Below are positions 45,088 through 53,040 of a stretch of DNA of 64,000 nt, in pieces; the stretch's first letter is position 1; every line of letters starts with the position of its first letter. The translations under genes and the position numbers were made by a program. The notes under the pieces are model-generated. The model saw only the letters and a program-made list of their open reading frames with translations, made no database searches and had not been told where the DNA came from. This DNA is from an uncultured Acetatifactor sp. (GTDB lineage: Bacteria > Bacillota > Clostridia > Lachnospirales > Lachnospiraceae): contig CATKYJ010000009.1 of NCBI GenBank assembly GCA_949840885.1, positions 1 to 64,000 on the forward strand. The letters are read 5' to 3'.

Positions 45088-45957
45088 TTGTGTATCTGTG
45101 GAAATAAGCTGCAAGTATATAAGTTGTTTTTAAAGAAGAAACCTTTTGCCATTCCCACGGCAGAGGGCGGGCTGCTGGATCTGGAGAACCCGGACACGGC
45201 CAGAGCGCTGATCCGTTCCGCCCATGACAACGGCGCCAAGGCATTATTGTCCGTAGGCGGCTGGAGCTACAATGATACCCCGCTGGAAAATGTATTTATG
45301 GAAGCCACTGCCGACGAGGCCCGGCTGGCGTTTTTTGTGGAAAGTATCCTGTCCATGTGCCAGGAATATGGCTTCGACGGTGTGGATATGGACTGGGAAC
45401 ACCCCAGGGTAGACGGCAGCAGCGCCAGGCAGTACGAGGCTCTGATGCTTGCGCTGGCGGAGGAACTTCACGCCCAGGGCAAGCTTCTGACAGCAGCCGT
45501 GCTCAGCGGAGCCACCGCTGACGGCAATGTCTATTATGATGCCGCCGCCCACACGAATGCCGTGTTGAACGCCTTGGATTTCATCAATGTCATGGCCTAT
45601 GACGGTGGGGACGGTGAGAGGCACTCTTCCTATTCGTTTGCCGTGGACTGTGGGATATACTGGAGAGAGCCCCGTGGTCTTCCCGCCTATAAAATCGTCC
45701 TGGGCGTCCCTTTCTATGCCCGTCCCAGCTGGGCTGATTATGGAACGATTCTGGTGGCAGCGCCCGATGCCTATAAAGGGGACCTGGTCACCTATAACGG
45801 CATGGATGTCCATTATAATGGGCCGGACACTATCGCCCAAAAGACACTGTATGCCGTGGAAAACCTGGGCGGCATCATGATCTGGGAACTGACCCAGGAC
45901 ACTACGGAGGCGGACAAGAGTCTTTTACAGGCCATCGGAAAGGCGATAGCTCCGTGA
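45088..45957 (+). pseudogene. GH18 (chitinase-like) gene, 5'-truncated
   Basis: The frame starting right after the ATPase stop encodes most of a family 18 glycosidase barrel: ALLSVGGWSYND, then the catalytic FDGVDMDWEHP (D-x-x-D-x-D-x-E complete), INVMAYDGGDG, VLGVPFYARP and GGIMIWELTQD. The N-terminal strand and the signal peptide usual for chitinases are absent; the first 20 codons (MCICGNKLQVYKLF) do not fit the family, and family-like sequence begins abruptly near FAIPTAEGGLLDL. I read this as a deletion that joined the ATPase gene to an internal GH18 position. A catalytic fragment could still be made but would stay in the cytoplasm. Confidence 0.7.
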
Positions 45958-46009
45958 CCCACAGTTAGGGAAGCCGGTGTCGGTTCATTGCCGGCCAGAC
46001 AGGGGAGGG

Positions 46010-46672
46010 CTAAAATTCCCGCCTGGCATACAGCCTTGCGGACAGGAGATAGGAGAGGCACAACAATATCCCTCCTGCCGTAAACATTCCGGCGCTGACT
46101 GCCAGGATGTGATCGGAAGCATACACCAGCAGATTAAGGATAAAGGTTCCGTTTCCCACCAGAATGTCATATTCCAGCACCGCGATGTAAATCAGGCAGA
46201 TGAACACCGCAGGCACGTAATATCCCCAGACTTTCCCCTTTTGGTATCCCATTTTGAAAAGCAGGGGATACATGGCCAGGCTCATGATCCCATAGACCAG
46301 GAAGCTGAACGAGACCAGAGCCAGGCTCCATTTGAAGTCCAGATACCATTTGGAGAGGGAGACCAGGTTGGCCAGGGGCATCATGGCCAGTCCCAGCAGG
46401 ACCCCTATCATGTACAGGAGGAGGGACAGGGCATACCTGCCCATGACCACACTGCGCCGTGGCACCGGCAGGGTCAGATAGAGCCGGTTCAAATCACCCT
46501 TTTCCTCTACGGCGAAAGGGTTCAGGGAGAAAGAGAACAGCTGAAAGGCTCCCATGGGCACCAGGAGGATGGGGGAAAGACATCCCACTACGAAAAGACA
46601 TACAGGGATTATCAAGAAACGGATACGATAGGATTTCATTGCCGACCAGTTCAGTCTTAACATATTAAGCAT
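46010..46672 (-). CDS. ABC-2 type exporter permease
   Basis: 220 residues with about six membrane helices and the charged loop LNRLYLTLPVPRRSVVMGRYA typical of ABC-2 permeases controlled by YtrA-like GntR repressors. It is the last gene of a three-gene operon on the - strand: GntR regulator, ATPase, permease, all overlapping by 8-17 bp. The pair probably exports a peptide, antibiotic or lipid; the cargo is not known. Confidence 0.85.
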   Translation of the reverse strand: MLNMLRLNWSAMKSYRIRFLIIPVCLFVVGCLSPILLVPMGAFQLFSFSLNPFAVEEKGDLNRLYLTLPVPRRSVVMGRYALSLLLYMIGVLLGLAMMPLANLVSLSKWYLDFKWSLALVSFSFLVYGIMSLAMYPLLFKMGYQKGKVWGYYVPAVFICLIYIAVLEYDILVGNGTFILNLLVYASDHILAVSAGMFTAGGILLCLSYLLSARLYARREF

Positions 46673-47513
46673 TCTTTTTATTCCTTTCCATATAAACTAC
46701 CACATCGCCTATTGTAGCCGGCTCTGTGAGGTTATCCGGGGGAAGCCCGCCTATCTGTGCCAGCTCCATGAGGCATTCGTAGCCGCTGGCTGACTGGCGC
46801 AGCCCGATGGCAAAAGCTTTTTTATCTTCGGGAAGCACATTGCCCCGCACCATGCAATAACGGGAAACCAGCTCCTCCGTGTCGCCGGCATAGGAAATGG
46901 CGCCGCCGCTGATATAAACGATACGGTCGGCAAGCCGTTCCAGGTCGCTGGTGATATGGGTGGAAAACAGAATCGTGCGGTTTTCCGGAATCATATATTC
47001 CCGCAGGATGTCCAGCAGCTCGTCCCGGGCGGCAGGATCCAGTCCGGCTGTGGGCTCATCCAGCAGAAGCAATCGGGTATTGCGGGAGAGATGGACGGCA
47101 AAGGCCAGCTTCTGCTTCATGCCTCTGGAGAAGCCTTTTACTTTCTTCCGGGCATCCAGGCCGAAGCGGGACAGATGCTTTCTGTACTGGGCCTTGTCCC
47201 AGCCGGGATAGAAAGGGGCCAGGCTCCTTTCGATATCCAGGGGCGTCCATTCCTCCTGATAATAGGGCTGGTCGAAAAGGATGCCGATTTCCCCTTTTAC
47301 GGCAGGGTCACAGACGGGCCGGTCTAACAGCCGGATGTCCCCGCTGTCGGGAAAGGCCAGTCCTGCCAGCAGGCGCAGGGTGGTGGATTTCCCGGCCCCG
47401 TTGGGTCCCACAAAGCCGCAGCACAGGCCCTGGGGCACGGTGAAGCTGACGTTCTTTAAGGAAAATCCCGGATAGGTCTTGCATAAATCATGGATTTCAA
47501 TGGCATTGTTCAT
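46665..47513 (-). CDS. ABC exporter ATP-binding protein
   Basis: 282 residues. Walker A is VGPNGAGKSTTLRLLAG, the signature is FSRGMKQKLAFAVHL, Walker B is LLLLDEPTAGLDPAARDE, and the switch His is in TILFSTHITSDLERL. A C-terminal extension of about 60 residues follows the nucleotide domain, as in drug/antimicrobial-peptide exporters. It overlaps the regulator by 17 bp and the permease by 8 bp. The function is coupled to the permease. Confidence 0.9.
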   Translation of the reverse strand: MNNAIEIHDLCKTYPGFSLKNVSFTVPQGLCCGFVGPNGAGKSTTLRLLAGLAFPDSGDIRLLDRPVCDPAVKGEIGILFDQPYYQEEWTPLDIERSLAPFYPGWDKAQYRKHLSRFGLDARKKVKGFSRGMKQKLAFAVHLSRNTRLLLLDEPTAGLDPAARDELLDILREYMIPENRTILFSTHITSDLERLADRIVYISGGAISYAGDTEELVSRYCMVRGNVLPEDKKAFAIGLRQSASGYECLMELAQIGGLPPDNLTEPATIGDVVVYMERNKKNA

Positions 47514-47862
47514 GGAAAGCTTCCTCCAATCTGTCTTGTAATTCGGATAGGGTCAAGCCGGCTGCTTTCCCCTTTTCCACGGCTGTGCGAAAGTTTTCGT
47601 CGATGCTGTGGAGGTACTGTAGCCGGACCATCTCCGCATCCCCTTTCACGAAGCAGCCCCGCCCCTGTACGGTGTAAATCAGTCCCTCCGCCTCCAGGTC
47701 GCTGTAGGCCCTGGTGGTGGTGATGACGCTCACCCTTAAGTCCCTGGCCAGCTGGCGCATGGAAGTCAGGGGCTGATTGGGGGCCAGCTGGCCGTTCAGG
47801 ATCTGGGCTTTGATCTGCTCATAGGTAGGGATATGGCTTTGCAGGGATATGTGGATATTCAT
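47497..47862 (-). CDS. GntR family (YtrA-type) regulator
   Basis: About 121 residues with the GntR winged helix: IPTYEQIKAQILNGQLAPN, LTSMRQLARDLRVSVITTTRAYSDLEAEG and the wing IYTVQGRGCFV. The short C-terminus without a ligand domain is the YtrA subfamily, which controls ABC exporters. Start taken at 47862, 11 bases after AGGAGG; an ATG at 47871 and a GTG at 47874 are closer to it than usual. A perfect palindrome next to its promoter is the likely autorepression site. Confidence 0.88.
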   Translation of the reverse strand: MNIHISLQSHIPTYEQIKAQILNGQLAPNQPLTSMRQLARDLRVSVITTTRAYSDLEAEGLIYTVQGRGCFVKGDAEMVRLQYLHSIDENFRTAVEKGKAAGLTLSELQDRLEEAFHEQCH

Positions 47863-47938
47863 TTTGTGCATCACCTCCTGGCTGTTCGCATGCTTTTTGC
47901 GGTTCCGCCTGTAGTTTCAGGCAGGGTGGAGCCTGTTT

Positions 47939-47992
47939 TACAGTAGACTTACTGTATATATTGAGTATATGCACTATGGGCGATTTTGTCAA
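47939..47992 (-). promoter_or_regulatory. Promoter and palindromic operator of the GntR-ABC operon
   Basis: On the - strand TTGACA (47992-47987), 17 bp, TATACT (47969-47964). The perfect dyad TACAGTA-4-TACTGTA (47939-47956) lies at the expected transcription start, well placed for repression by the GntR protein. Confidence 0.88.
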
Positions 47993-48181
47993 TGGGAAAA
48001 TGAAATAATGTGGGGATTCGCCGGCAACCGTAGGATTAGACGCAAATCCTATCGCTTTTTGTCCATGCCTATGCTATACTGAATAAGGAAGTGCAGTAGA
48101 TTTATCTGACAGGCCAGAAGAGAGGCGGCGATTTGCCATTTGCCGTGGATAGGGGGCTTGCCGCCCGAGGAGGCCAGTGTA

Positions 48182-48415
48182 ATGTTGAAAATCATATTTG
48201 GAGAAGTGGAAGATTCTGTCTGTCATTCGCCCATTTATTTTGGCAATCGATATGAGGACGAGTGGATTACGGATCCATTGACGGTTGCCATGATTCAAGA
48301 TATCGACAAAGCAGAGGTAGTGGGGATGCACCTGATAGAAAGCCCGATGCCGGGGGCCGATTTCAGTGAAAGAGATTTCAGGTGGCGTCAAGACATTGAT
48401 TTTTGATGGCATTTG
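48182..48415 (+). pseudogene. DUF4869 family gene with a frameshift at a G run
   Basis: Begins MLKIIFGEVEDSV and YFGNRYEDEWITDPL, like DUF4869 proteins, with AGGAGG 8 bases upstream. The frame goes wrong after the G5 run at 48352-48356. If one G is removed the frame continues SPMPGPISVKEISGGVKTLI and stops at 48413-48415, restoring the family C-terminus; as it stands the protein ends at 48406 with an unrelated tail. The change could be a real mutation, a slippery phase switch or an assembly error. Function of the family is unknown. Confidence 0.65.
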
Positions 48416-48580
48416 ACCAAAGCGGTAAGGTTTTAAACGTATGATTTATATTAGATATTTTTACGGCTTTAATGTGGATTATAAGGTGTATTATTGTTTT
48501 GGTGCAACATCCTTTTGCTACTTTAATTTGAATGTAGTTATGTGAATATTATGCCCAAACTGGAGAGGGGATTAAATTAT

Positions 48581-48733
48581 ATGTATAAGAATTTATTAAA
48601 ATTACGTCCATGCGATAAATGTTCGAGCAGAGATATCTGCTTTTTACGAAAAATATCATTGAATCGTTATCCAGAGCATGTGCAGGAATTTGTATGTCAA
48701 TCTGTTATACGAGGGAAAGCTGCAATACATTGA
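48581..48733 (+). CDS. Small cysteine-containing ORF (doubtful)
   Basis: A 50-residue frame starting MYKNLLKLRPCDKC with a second pair CSSRDICFL. A GAGGGG box lies about 11 bases before the ATG. The frame runs into the truncated AlbA-type gene in another phase, so its end may not be original. It may be the N-terminal part of a lost gene; I do not recognise it. Confidence 0.3.
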   Translation: MYKNLLKLRPCDKCSSRDICFLRKISLNRYPEHVQEFVCQSVIRGKAAIH

Positions 48734-49859
48734 GATTATTGTGGATAAGTACCCCTCGCTTATCAGCTATCATGGGAAATATTTTTACCGTTCTGGCAGC
48801 ACCATGAGAACGATAACCGGAAAGGAACTGGATAAAGCAATCATGAAATCACAGGGCAGAACATGGGATGGTATGCCAATACCCAAATTACAGGTAACGG
48901 ATTTAAGGAGAGAGACGATTGACCTGTTTAAGGAAAAGGCTCTGCGGAGACACAGGCTGACGGAGGAGGAAACAAGAGTTGATGATACCATACTGATGGA
49001 GAATCTTCACTTATTTGATGGGGACGGTTACCTAATCAGAGCGGCAATGCTGGCATTCTATAAAGATCCGGAGAAGTGGGTTACAGGTTCTTATATTAAG
49101 ATTGGTTATTTTGGCGATTCCGATTCTGATCTGAAATATCAGGACGAGATACATGGCTCCCTGATTGAGCAGATTGATAAGACGGTTGACTTGGTTTATA
49201 CGAAATATTTGAAAGCGTTAATCTATTATGAAGGGATTCAGAGAATTGAGCAGTTTATGTTTCCGCAGGAAGCATTCCGCGAGATTCTGCTGAATGCGGT
49301 GGTTCATAAGGATTATAGCGCCTGCAATCCGATCCAGATCAGCGTATACAAGGATAAAATATATATCTGGAATGATGGTGAGATGCCGTCAGAGCTGGAT
49401 TCAGCGGAGAAGCTGTTTGAGAAGCATGCTTCCAAGCCGTATAATCCTAAGCTGGCAAATGTTTTCTTTAAGAGCGGTATGATAGAAGCATGGGGCAGAG
49501 GATTTGACAAAATCAAGGAGGCATGCACAAAGTACGATGGACGTCTGCCGGAATATAATATCAGCGCATCTGGAATTATGGTGCTGTGTAAGGCGTGCGA
49601 TAAGTATTTTGAATTGCTGAATCATGTGGAAAATCTGCATCTTGGTCAAAATGACCAAGATAGTGACCAAGATGTGACCAAGATGATAACTGCTTTTTGT
49701 AGACAGCCACATTCTGCTAAAGAAATCATGGATTATATAAAAATAGATGACAGGAGCTTTTTTAGAAGACATTATCTTAATCCTATGATTAAAACAGGAC
49801 AGTTAAAAATGACAATTCCGGATAAGCCCAAAAGTGGAAATCAGAAATACTATGTCTAG
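48678..49859 (+). pseudogene. AlbA_2/RecG-like ATP-binding transcription factor, 5'-truncated
   Basis: Up to 393 codons. From about residue 15 it matches the Schlafen/AlbA_2 plus HATPase family: ISYHGKYFYRSGSTMRTITGKEL, PQEAFREILLNAVVHKDYS (ATP-lid Asn), IWNDGEMP, MIEAWGRGFDKIKEA, then a winged-helix end. The normal first 80-100 residues (most of the AlbA_2 domain) are missing, and upstream bases belong to a different small frame, so a deletion near 48700-48715 is likely. The tail carries the heptad-like QNDQDSDQDV, whose DNA is partly repeated just after the stop. Probably non-functional. Confidence 0.7.
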
Positions 49860-50186
49860 TAACTAATCCGCGCATATCTTGGTCAAAGTGACCAAGATAA
49901 TGACCAAGTTGATGATCTGGCCGGCCGTCAGACCGTTTTGCAAAAGCACAGTCCGGGAGGCATCTGCGTGCAGAACGATGACATCAAGTCCTTGAAAAAG
50001 GCGGAGCTGTGAGATATTTTTACCAGCAAACAAACCATATATGTGTCCCATAACCAGGTTGATGCCAGAGAGGATAAGGCGAATACGGAGAATGAAGTAT
50101 TCGTGGCCTGCGAGGAGGCGGTTGCTGAGATTATGGAGCTGATTCGGGGCGCATCTCCGGAGATAAAAAATATTTTGAAACCCCAG
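49860..50186 (+). pseudogene. Decayed coding debris
   Basis: The stretch repeats the CTTGGTCA/TGACCAAG-rich end of the gene before it. It then reads broken frames, one with IKSLKKAEL, a stop, then DIFTSKQTIYVSH, faintly like a RhuM-type protein, followed by an acidic fragment ENEVFVACEEAVAEIMELIR. No intact gene or RNA is seen. Confidence 0.4.
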
Positions 50187-50244
50187 TTGACAACGCTGGA
50201 CTATTGTGATAGTCTATAAATGAGCTCAGACTATTGCAATAGTC
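50187..50244 (+). promoter_or_regulatory. Promoter and twin operators of the second BlaI/BlaR1 module
   Basis: TTGACA (50187-50192), 17 bp, TAGTCT (50210-50215). Two palindromes lie there: GACTATTGTGATAGTC (50199-50214), covering the -10, and the perfect GACTATTGCAATAGTC (50229-50244). Their centres are 30 bp apart. The half-site differs from that of the first module. Confidence 0.85.
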
Positions 50245-50357
50245 CATTTTGTATTTAAAAGCATAAACATACGATGTAAAACAAAAAGCAAGAAAAAACA
50301 AAAGCAAGAAAAAACAAGTCAAAAACAAAAACAAGAAACCGAAAGAAAGGAGATTCC

Positions 50358-50717
50358 ATGGACGGAAAGCTGTTTGATTCGGAACTGAAAGTCATGGAGG
50401 TTCTGTGGGAGCAGGGCCCCAGCTATGCCAAGGATATCGTAGACATATTGGCCGGCCGTATCGGCTGGAACAAAAATACCACTTACACAGTCATCAAGAA
50501 ATGCATGGAAAAAGGCGCCATTGAGCGCAGCGAGCCGGGATTCCTCTGCACGCCCCAAGTCACCAGGGAGGAGGTGGCAAAAAGCGAGACGGAGCAGCTC
50601 ATTGACAAGATGTTCGGCGGCTCCAGCGAGCTGTTCTTTTCATCATTTCTAAAGAATCAGGGAATTTCGGAGGAAGATGCCCTCCGGCTTGCCCGCATGA
50701 TAGAGGAGGCGAAATAA
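50358..50717 (+). CDS. BlaI/MecI/CopY family repressor (second module)
   Basis: 119 residues: DSELKVMEVLWEQGP at the start, recognition helix region GRIGWNKNTTYTVIKKCMEKG, wing ERSEPGFLCTPQV, and the dimer helices SSFLKNQGISEEDAL. It ends one base before the BlaR1-like gene. The twin operators upstream are its expected sites. Recognition-helix residues (WNKNTTYT) differ from the first BlaI (WSRSTTLT), in keeping with different operator sequences. Confidence 0.92.
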   Translation: MDGKLFDSELKVMEVLWEQGPSYAKDIVDILAGRIGWNKNTTYTVIKKCMEKGAIERSEPGFLCTPQVTREEVAKSETEQLIDKMFGGSSELFFSSFLKNQGISEEDALRLARMIEEAK

Positions 50718-52382
50718 ATGCTGCATTTTAGAATGAATATGCCATTTTTTCTCATGGCTTTTTATGGGAGCATCATGATTGTGGTGGTGCTCTTGCTGCG
50801 GGCGCTGCTTAAGAACAAGCTGCCCAAATTCGTGTTTCCCGTTCTCTGGGGCGTGGTGCTGGTGCGCCTGCTGGTGCCTTTTTCCTTAAGCAGCCCCTTA
50901 AGTCTGCCTGTGCCCGCCTGGCTGTCCGGATTTTCCCTGGCACAGTTCGAGGAGGCAACGCTTTCAGAGGATGTGGCGCAGCTGCAGCCTGGCGGGGCAG
51001 CACAGTGGGAAGGGGGAGGGGCTCCCGACACCACAGCGCCGGAAGCCACCGGTATGGTACAGCGCCCCTCGGTTCGGGAGAATCCGGATGGTACCAGCGC
51101 AGAGAGCATAAGCCAGACAGTGGCGGAGGAAGTGGTATATGGCGCTGCCGCGGAGGGGTCTTCCTACAATGTCATAGACGCAAGTCCGCTCTTTTCCCTG
51201 AAGACAATGAGAATGGCATTGCCCGCATTCTACCTCCTGGGACTGGCTGTGGCGGCGGGAATCCTGGCATGGCAGAAGATTACCTACACGAAAAAGCTGC
51301 GGGGCGGCCTGCTGATGGAGCACAATGAGACTGTGAACGAACTGCTGCGGGACATGGGGATGGGGCATGTGCTGGTGTTCTCCAGCGATGAGATTGCCTC
51401 CCCGCTGGTGTGCGGGCTGCTAAGTCCCCGCATCTATCTGCCCACACGGATGGACTTTGGAAATGCCGTGCTGCTGCGCCATGTGCTGGCACATGAGGCC
51501 ATGCATATCAGGCGCAGGGACAATCTTGTGAAAGCCGTCATGCTGGCGGCCATCCTGCTGAACTGGTACAATCCGCTGGTGTGGCTGATGGCGAAATGTC
51601 TTGCCAGCGACCTGGAAGCGGCCTGTGACGCGGCCGTGCTTAGCCGATGCGGGGAGGATGAGCGGAAAGGTTACGCTTACAGCCTGCTGGCCATGGCGGT
51701 CAGCGCCAGCCGCAGTTCCCTGCTTTACAGCGCTTTCTCAAAGACAGAGGTGGAGAGGCGGGTGAAAGGCATTCTGGCATTTCGGAAAGCTTCGGCCTTT
51801 GCGTTGCTGACTTCCGCATTGCTGCTGGCAGGGGGCACGGTGGCCTTTGCCACAGGGGGACAGGCGCCTTTTTCCCATGACCTGACCAGCTACTGCGCCA
51901 GTTCCAATTCCAGATGGGGCGTGCGGGTGGAAATCGCCCGGGACATCGCTTTGGGGGAACGGCCCCAGAAGCGGGCGGAGGAGGTAGTGTTCTCCGTGCT
52001 GGACGTGGACGCTACCCAGGATCCGGACATCATCCGGGAGGAGATCCAGGCAGCGCTTGCCCGGGAGTTCGGCGTGGAGCGGAGCGCTTTTGACGTGGCA
52101 GTAAGCCTGTGCCTGGACTCGGAGACAGTGGATGCCCAATATGCCGATTGGGGGATCACCCGGCTGGACAACGGCTTCCTGCGCTACCAGGGGGAGCAGG
52201 TGCGCACCTATCGGGACGAGATGCTGGGCTCCTATCAGAGCCGGGAAGAGGGGCCTGTAGATATTGTTGTGGAAAGAAATCGCCTGGGCGAGATTACCGC
52301 CGTCTCAGCCGTGCATGAGGGAGACGCGGAGTACGACAGGCGCACCAGGGAACTGGGGCAGTACGTTTTCTATTATTTTTGA
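50718..52382 (+). CDS. BlaR1-like M56 membrane metalloprotease (second module)
   Basis: 554 residues. Membrane helices near 10-28, 35-55 and 170-190 precede the M56 domain with H259-E-A-M-H263 and later NPLVWLMAKCLASDLEAACD (Glu ligand). One more helix (about 350-370) leads to a 180-residue outer domain without penicillin-binding motifs. A Gly/Ala/Ser/Thr-rich linker (about 85-145) lies between helices. It should cleave the BlaI repressor on sensing an unknown outside signal. Two-gene operon; Y RNA genes follow directly. Confidence 0.88.
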   Translation: MLHFRMNMPFFLMAFYGSIMIVVVLLLRALLKNKLPKFVFPVLWGVVLVRLLVPFSLSSPLSLPVPAWLSGFSLAQFEEATLSEDVAQLQPGGAAQWEGGGAPDTTAPEATGMVQRPSVRENPDGTSAESISQTVAEEVVYGAAAEGSSYNVIDASPLFSLKTMRMALPAFYLLGLAVAAGILAWQKITYTKKLRGGLLMEHNETVNELLRDMGMGHVLVFSSDEIASPLVCGLLSPRIYLPTRMDFGNAVLLRHVLAHEAMHIRRRDNLVKAVMLAAILLNWYNPLVWLMAKCLASDLEAACDAAVLSRCGEDERKGYAYSLLAMAVSASRSSLLYSAFSKTEVERRVKGILAFRKASAFALLTSALLLAGGTVAFATGGQAPFSHDLTSYCASSNSRWGVRVEIARDIALGERPQKRAEEVVFSVLDVDATQDPDIIREEIQAALAREFGVERSAFDVAVSLCLDSETVDAQYADWGITRLDNGFLRYQGEQVRTYRDEMLGSYQSREEGPVDIVVERNRLGEITAVSAVHEGDAEYDRRTRELGQYVFYYF

Positions 52383-52436
52383 GGAACATGGACGTGACAT
52401 AATAATGTGTCCGGACAGGAAATGCCTGCAAAGGAC

Positions 52437-52467
52437 TTAACCGGCATCCGATTTTTGCCGATATAAA
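52437..52467 (+). promoter_or_regulatory. Possible promoter of the first Y RNA
   Basis: TTAACC (52437-52442), 19 bp, TATAAA (52462-52467), kept in the second unit at the same relative place. The fit to consensus is weak and it would add about 60 nt before the RNA stem. Confidence 0.3.
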
Positions 52468-52533
52468 AATGGAGGAAATCACTGGACCAGAAGATACCTC
52501 CCTAAAAGATTTCAAGTTCTACAGGATAAAAGC

Positions 52534-52670
52534 AGCCCCGATGCGCAGGAGACGGTTACTTCGACAGATAATCGCGGTGTTATGGGTTCGAGCCCCATCT
52601 GCCGGGAGACCGGCGGTAGCTCAATGGTAGAGCACGACACACCGTCTCCGTCCTTTCTCGGGGCTCTTTT
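52534..52670 (+). ncRNA. yrlA: Y RNA (YrlA-like) 1, partner of Ro60
   Basis: The ends pair in a long stem: AGCCCCGA (52534-52541) with TCGGGGCT (52658-52665), internal loop of 6 and 8 nt, then GGAGACGG (52548-52555) with CCGTCTCC (52642-52649). Inside is a tRNA mimic in permuted order. T arm: ATGGG-TTCGAGC-CCCAT (52582-52598), with a canonical T loop. Acceptor-like hairpin: GCCGG-GAGA-CCGGC (52601-52614). D arm: GCTC-AATGGTA-GAGC (52619-52633), preceded by T-A as at tRNA positions 8-9. A CTTTT tract follows, so the outer stem can act as terminator. This is the architecture of bacterial YrlA RNAs, which bind Ro60. Transcript ends are not measured. Confidence 0.85.
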
Positions 52671-52711
52671 CATGCAATGCTCAGTAAAAGGCACTTGTGC
52701 CCGGAAAGGTC

Positions 52712-52742
52712 TTAACAGATTTTCAACTCCGGCCGATATAAA
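52712..52742 (+). promoter_or_regulatory. Possible promoter of the second Y RNA
   Basis: TTAACA (52712-52717), 19 bp, TATAAA (52737-52742), matching the first unit. A 7-bp dyad (AAATCAC / GTGATTT) lies between it and the RNA in this unit only. Confidence 0.3.
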
Positions 52743-52800
52743 GGTAAAAGAAATCACTAAGGCAGGCGCCAGGTGATTTCAAGCTTCACAGGATACAAAC

Positions 52801-52953
52801 AGCCCCGATGCGCAGGAGACGGTTACTTCGACTTTGGATCGCGTTGTTATGGGTTCGAGTCCCATCTGCCGGGAGACCGGCAGTAGCTCAATGGTAGAGT
52901 ACGAGGTAGAGCACGACACACCGTCCCCGTCCTTTCTCGGGGCTTTGTTTTTT
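52801..52953 (+). ncRNA. yrlA: Y RNA (YrlA-like) 2, partner of Ro60
   Basis: The first 32 nt are identical to copy 1. Outer stem AGCCCCGA (52801-52808) with TCGGGGCT (52937-52944); second stem GGAGACGG (52815-52822) with CCGTCCCC (52921-52928), one A-C mismatch. T arm ATGGG-TTCGAGT-CCCAT (52849-52865). Acceptor-like hairpin TGCCGG-GAGA-CCGGCA (52867-52882), where a G in copy 1 is A here, turning a T-G into a T-A pair. D arm from 52886. A 12-nt tandem duplication follows the D loop, so two GGTAGAG segments are present. TTTGTTTTTT follows the stem as terminator. Confidence 0.83.
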
Positions 52954-53040
52954 GGAAAGAATTGAATACCACTACAAATTCGTAGGAAAAAATCTGCATA
53001 GGGAACGCTGGAAAAGGAAACGCCGGAAATAGGAGAAAAG

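Larger units (their letters stand above)
52431..52953 (+). repeat. Tandem duplication carrying the two Y RNA units
   Basis: Two units about 267 bp apart share more than the RNA. Upstream blocks recur in order: CTTAAC, GCCGATATAAA, GAAATCACT, GATTTCAAG, CACAGGATA-like, then the RNA. The upstream parts have diverged more than the RNAs, which indicates selection on the RNA. Confidence 0.85.

Noticed and set aside
52582..52633. Ordinary tRNA gene(s) suggested by T-arm and D-arm sequences
   Set aside because: The arms are in reverse order, there is no anticodon arm between them, and the acceptor-like stem is closed by a GAGA loop. The Y RNA reading explains all parts.
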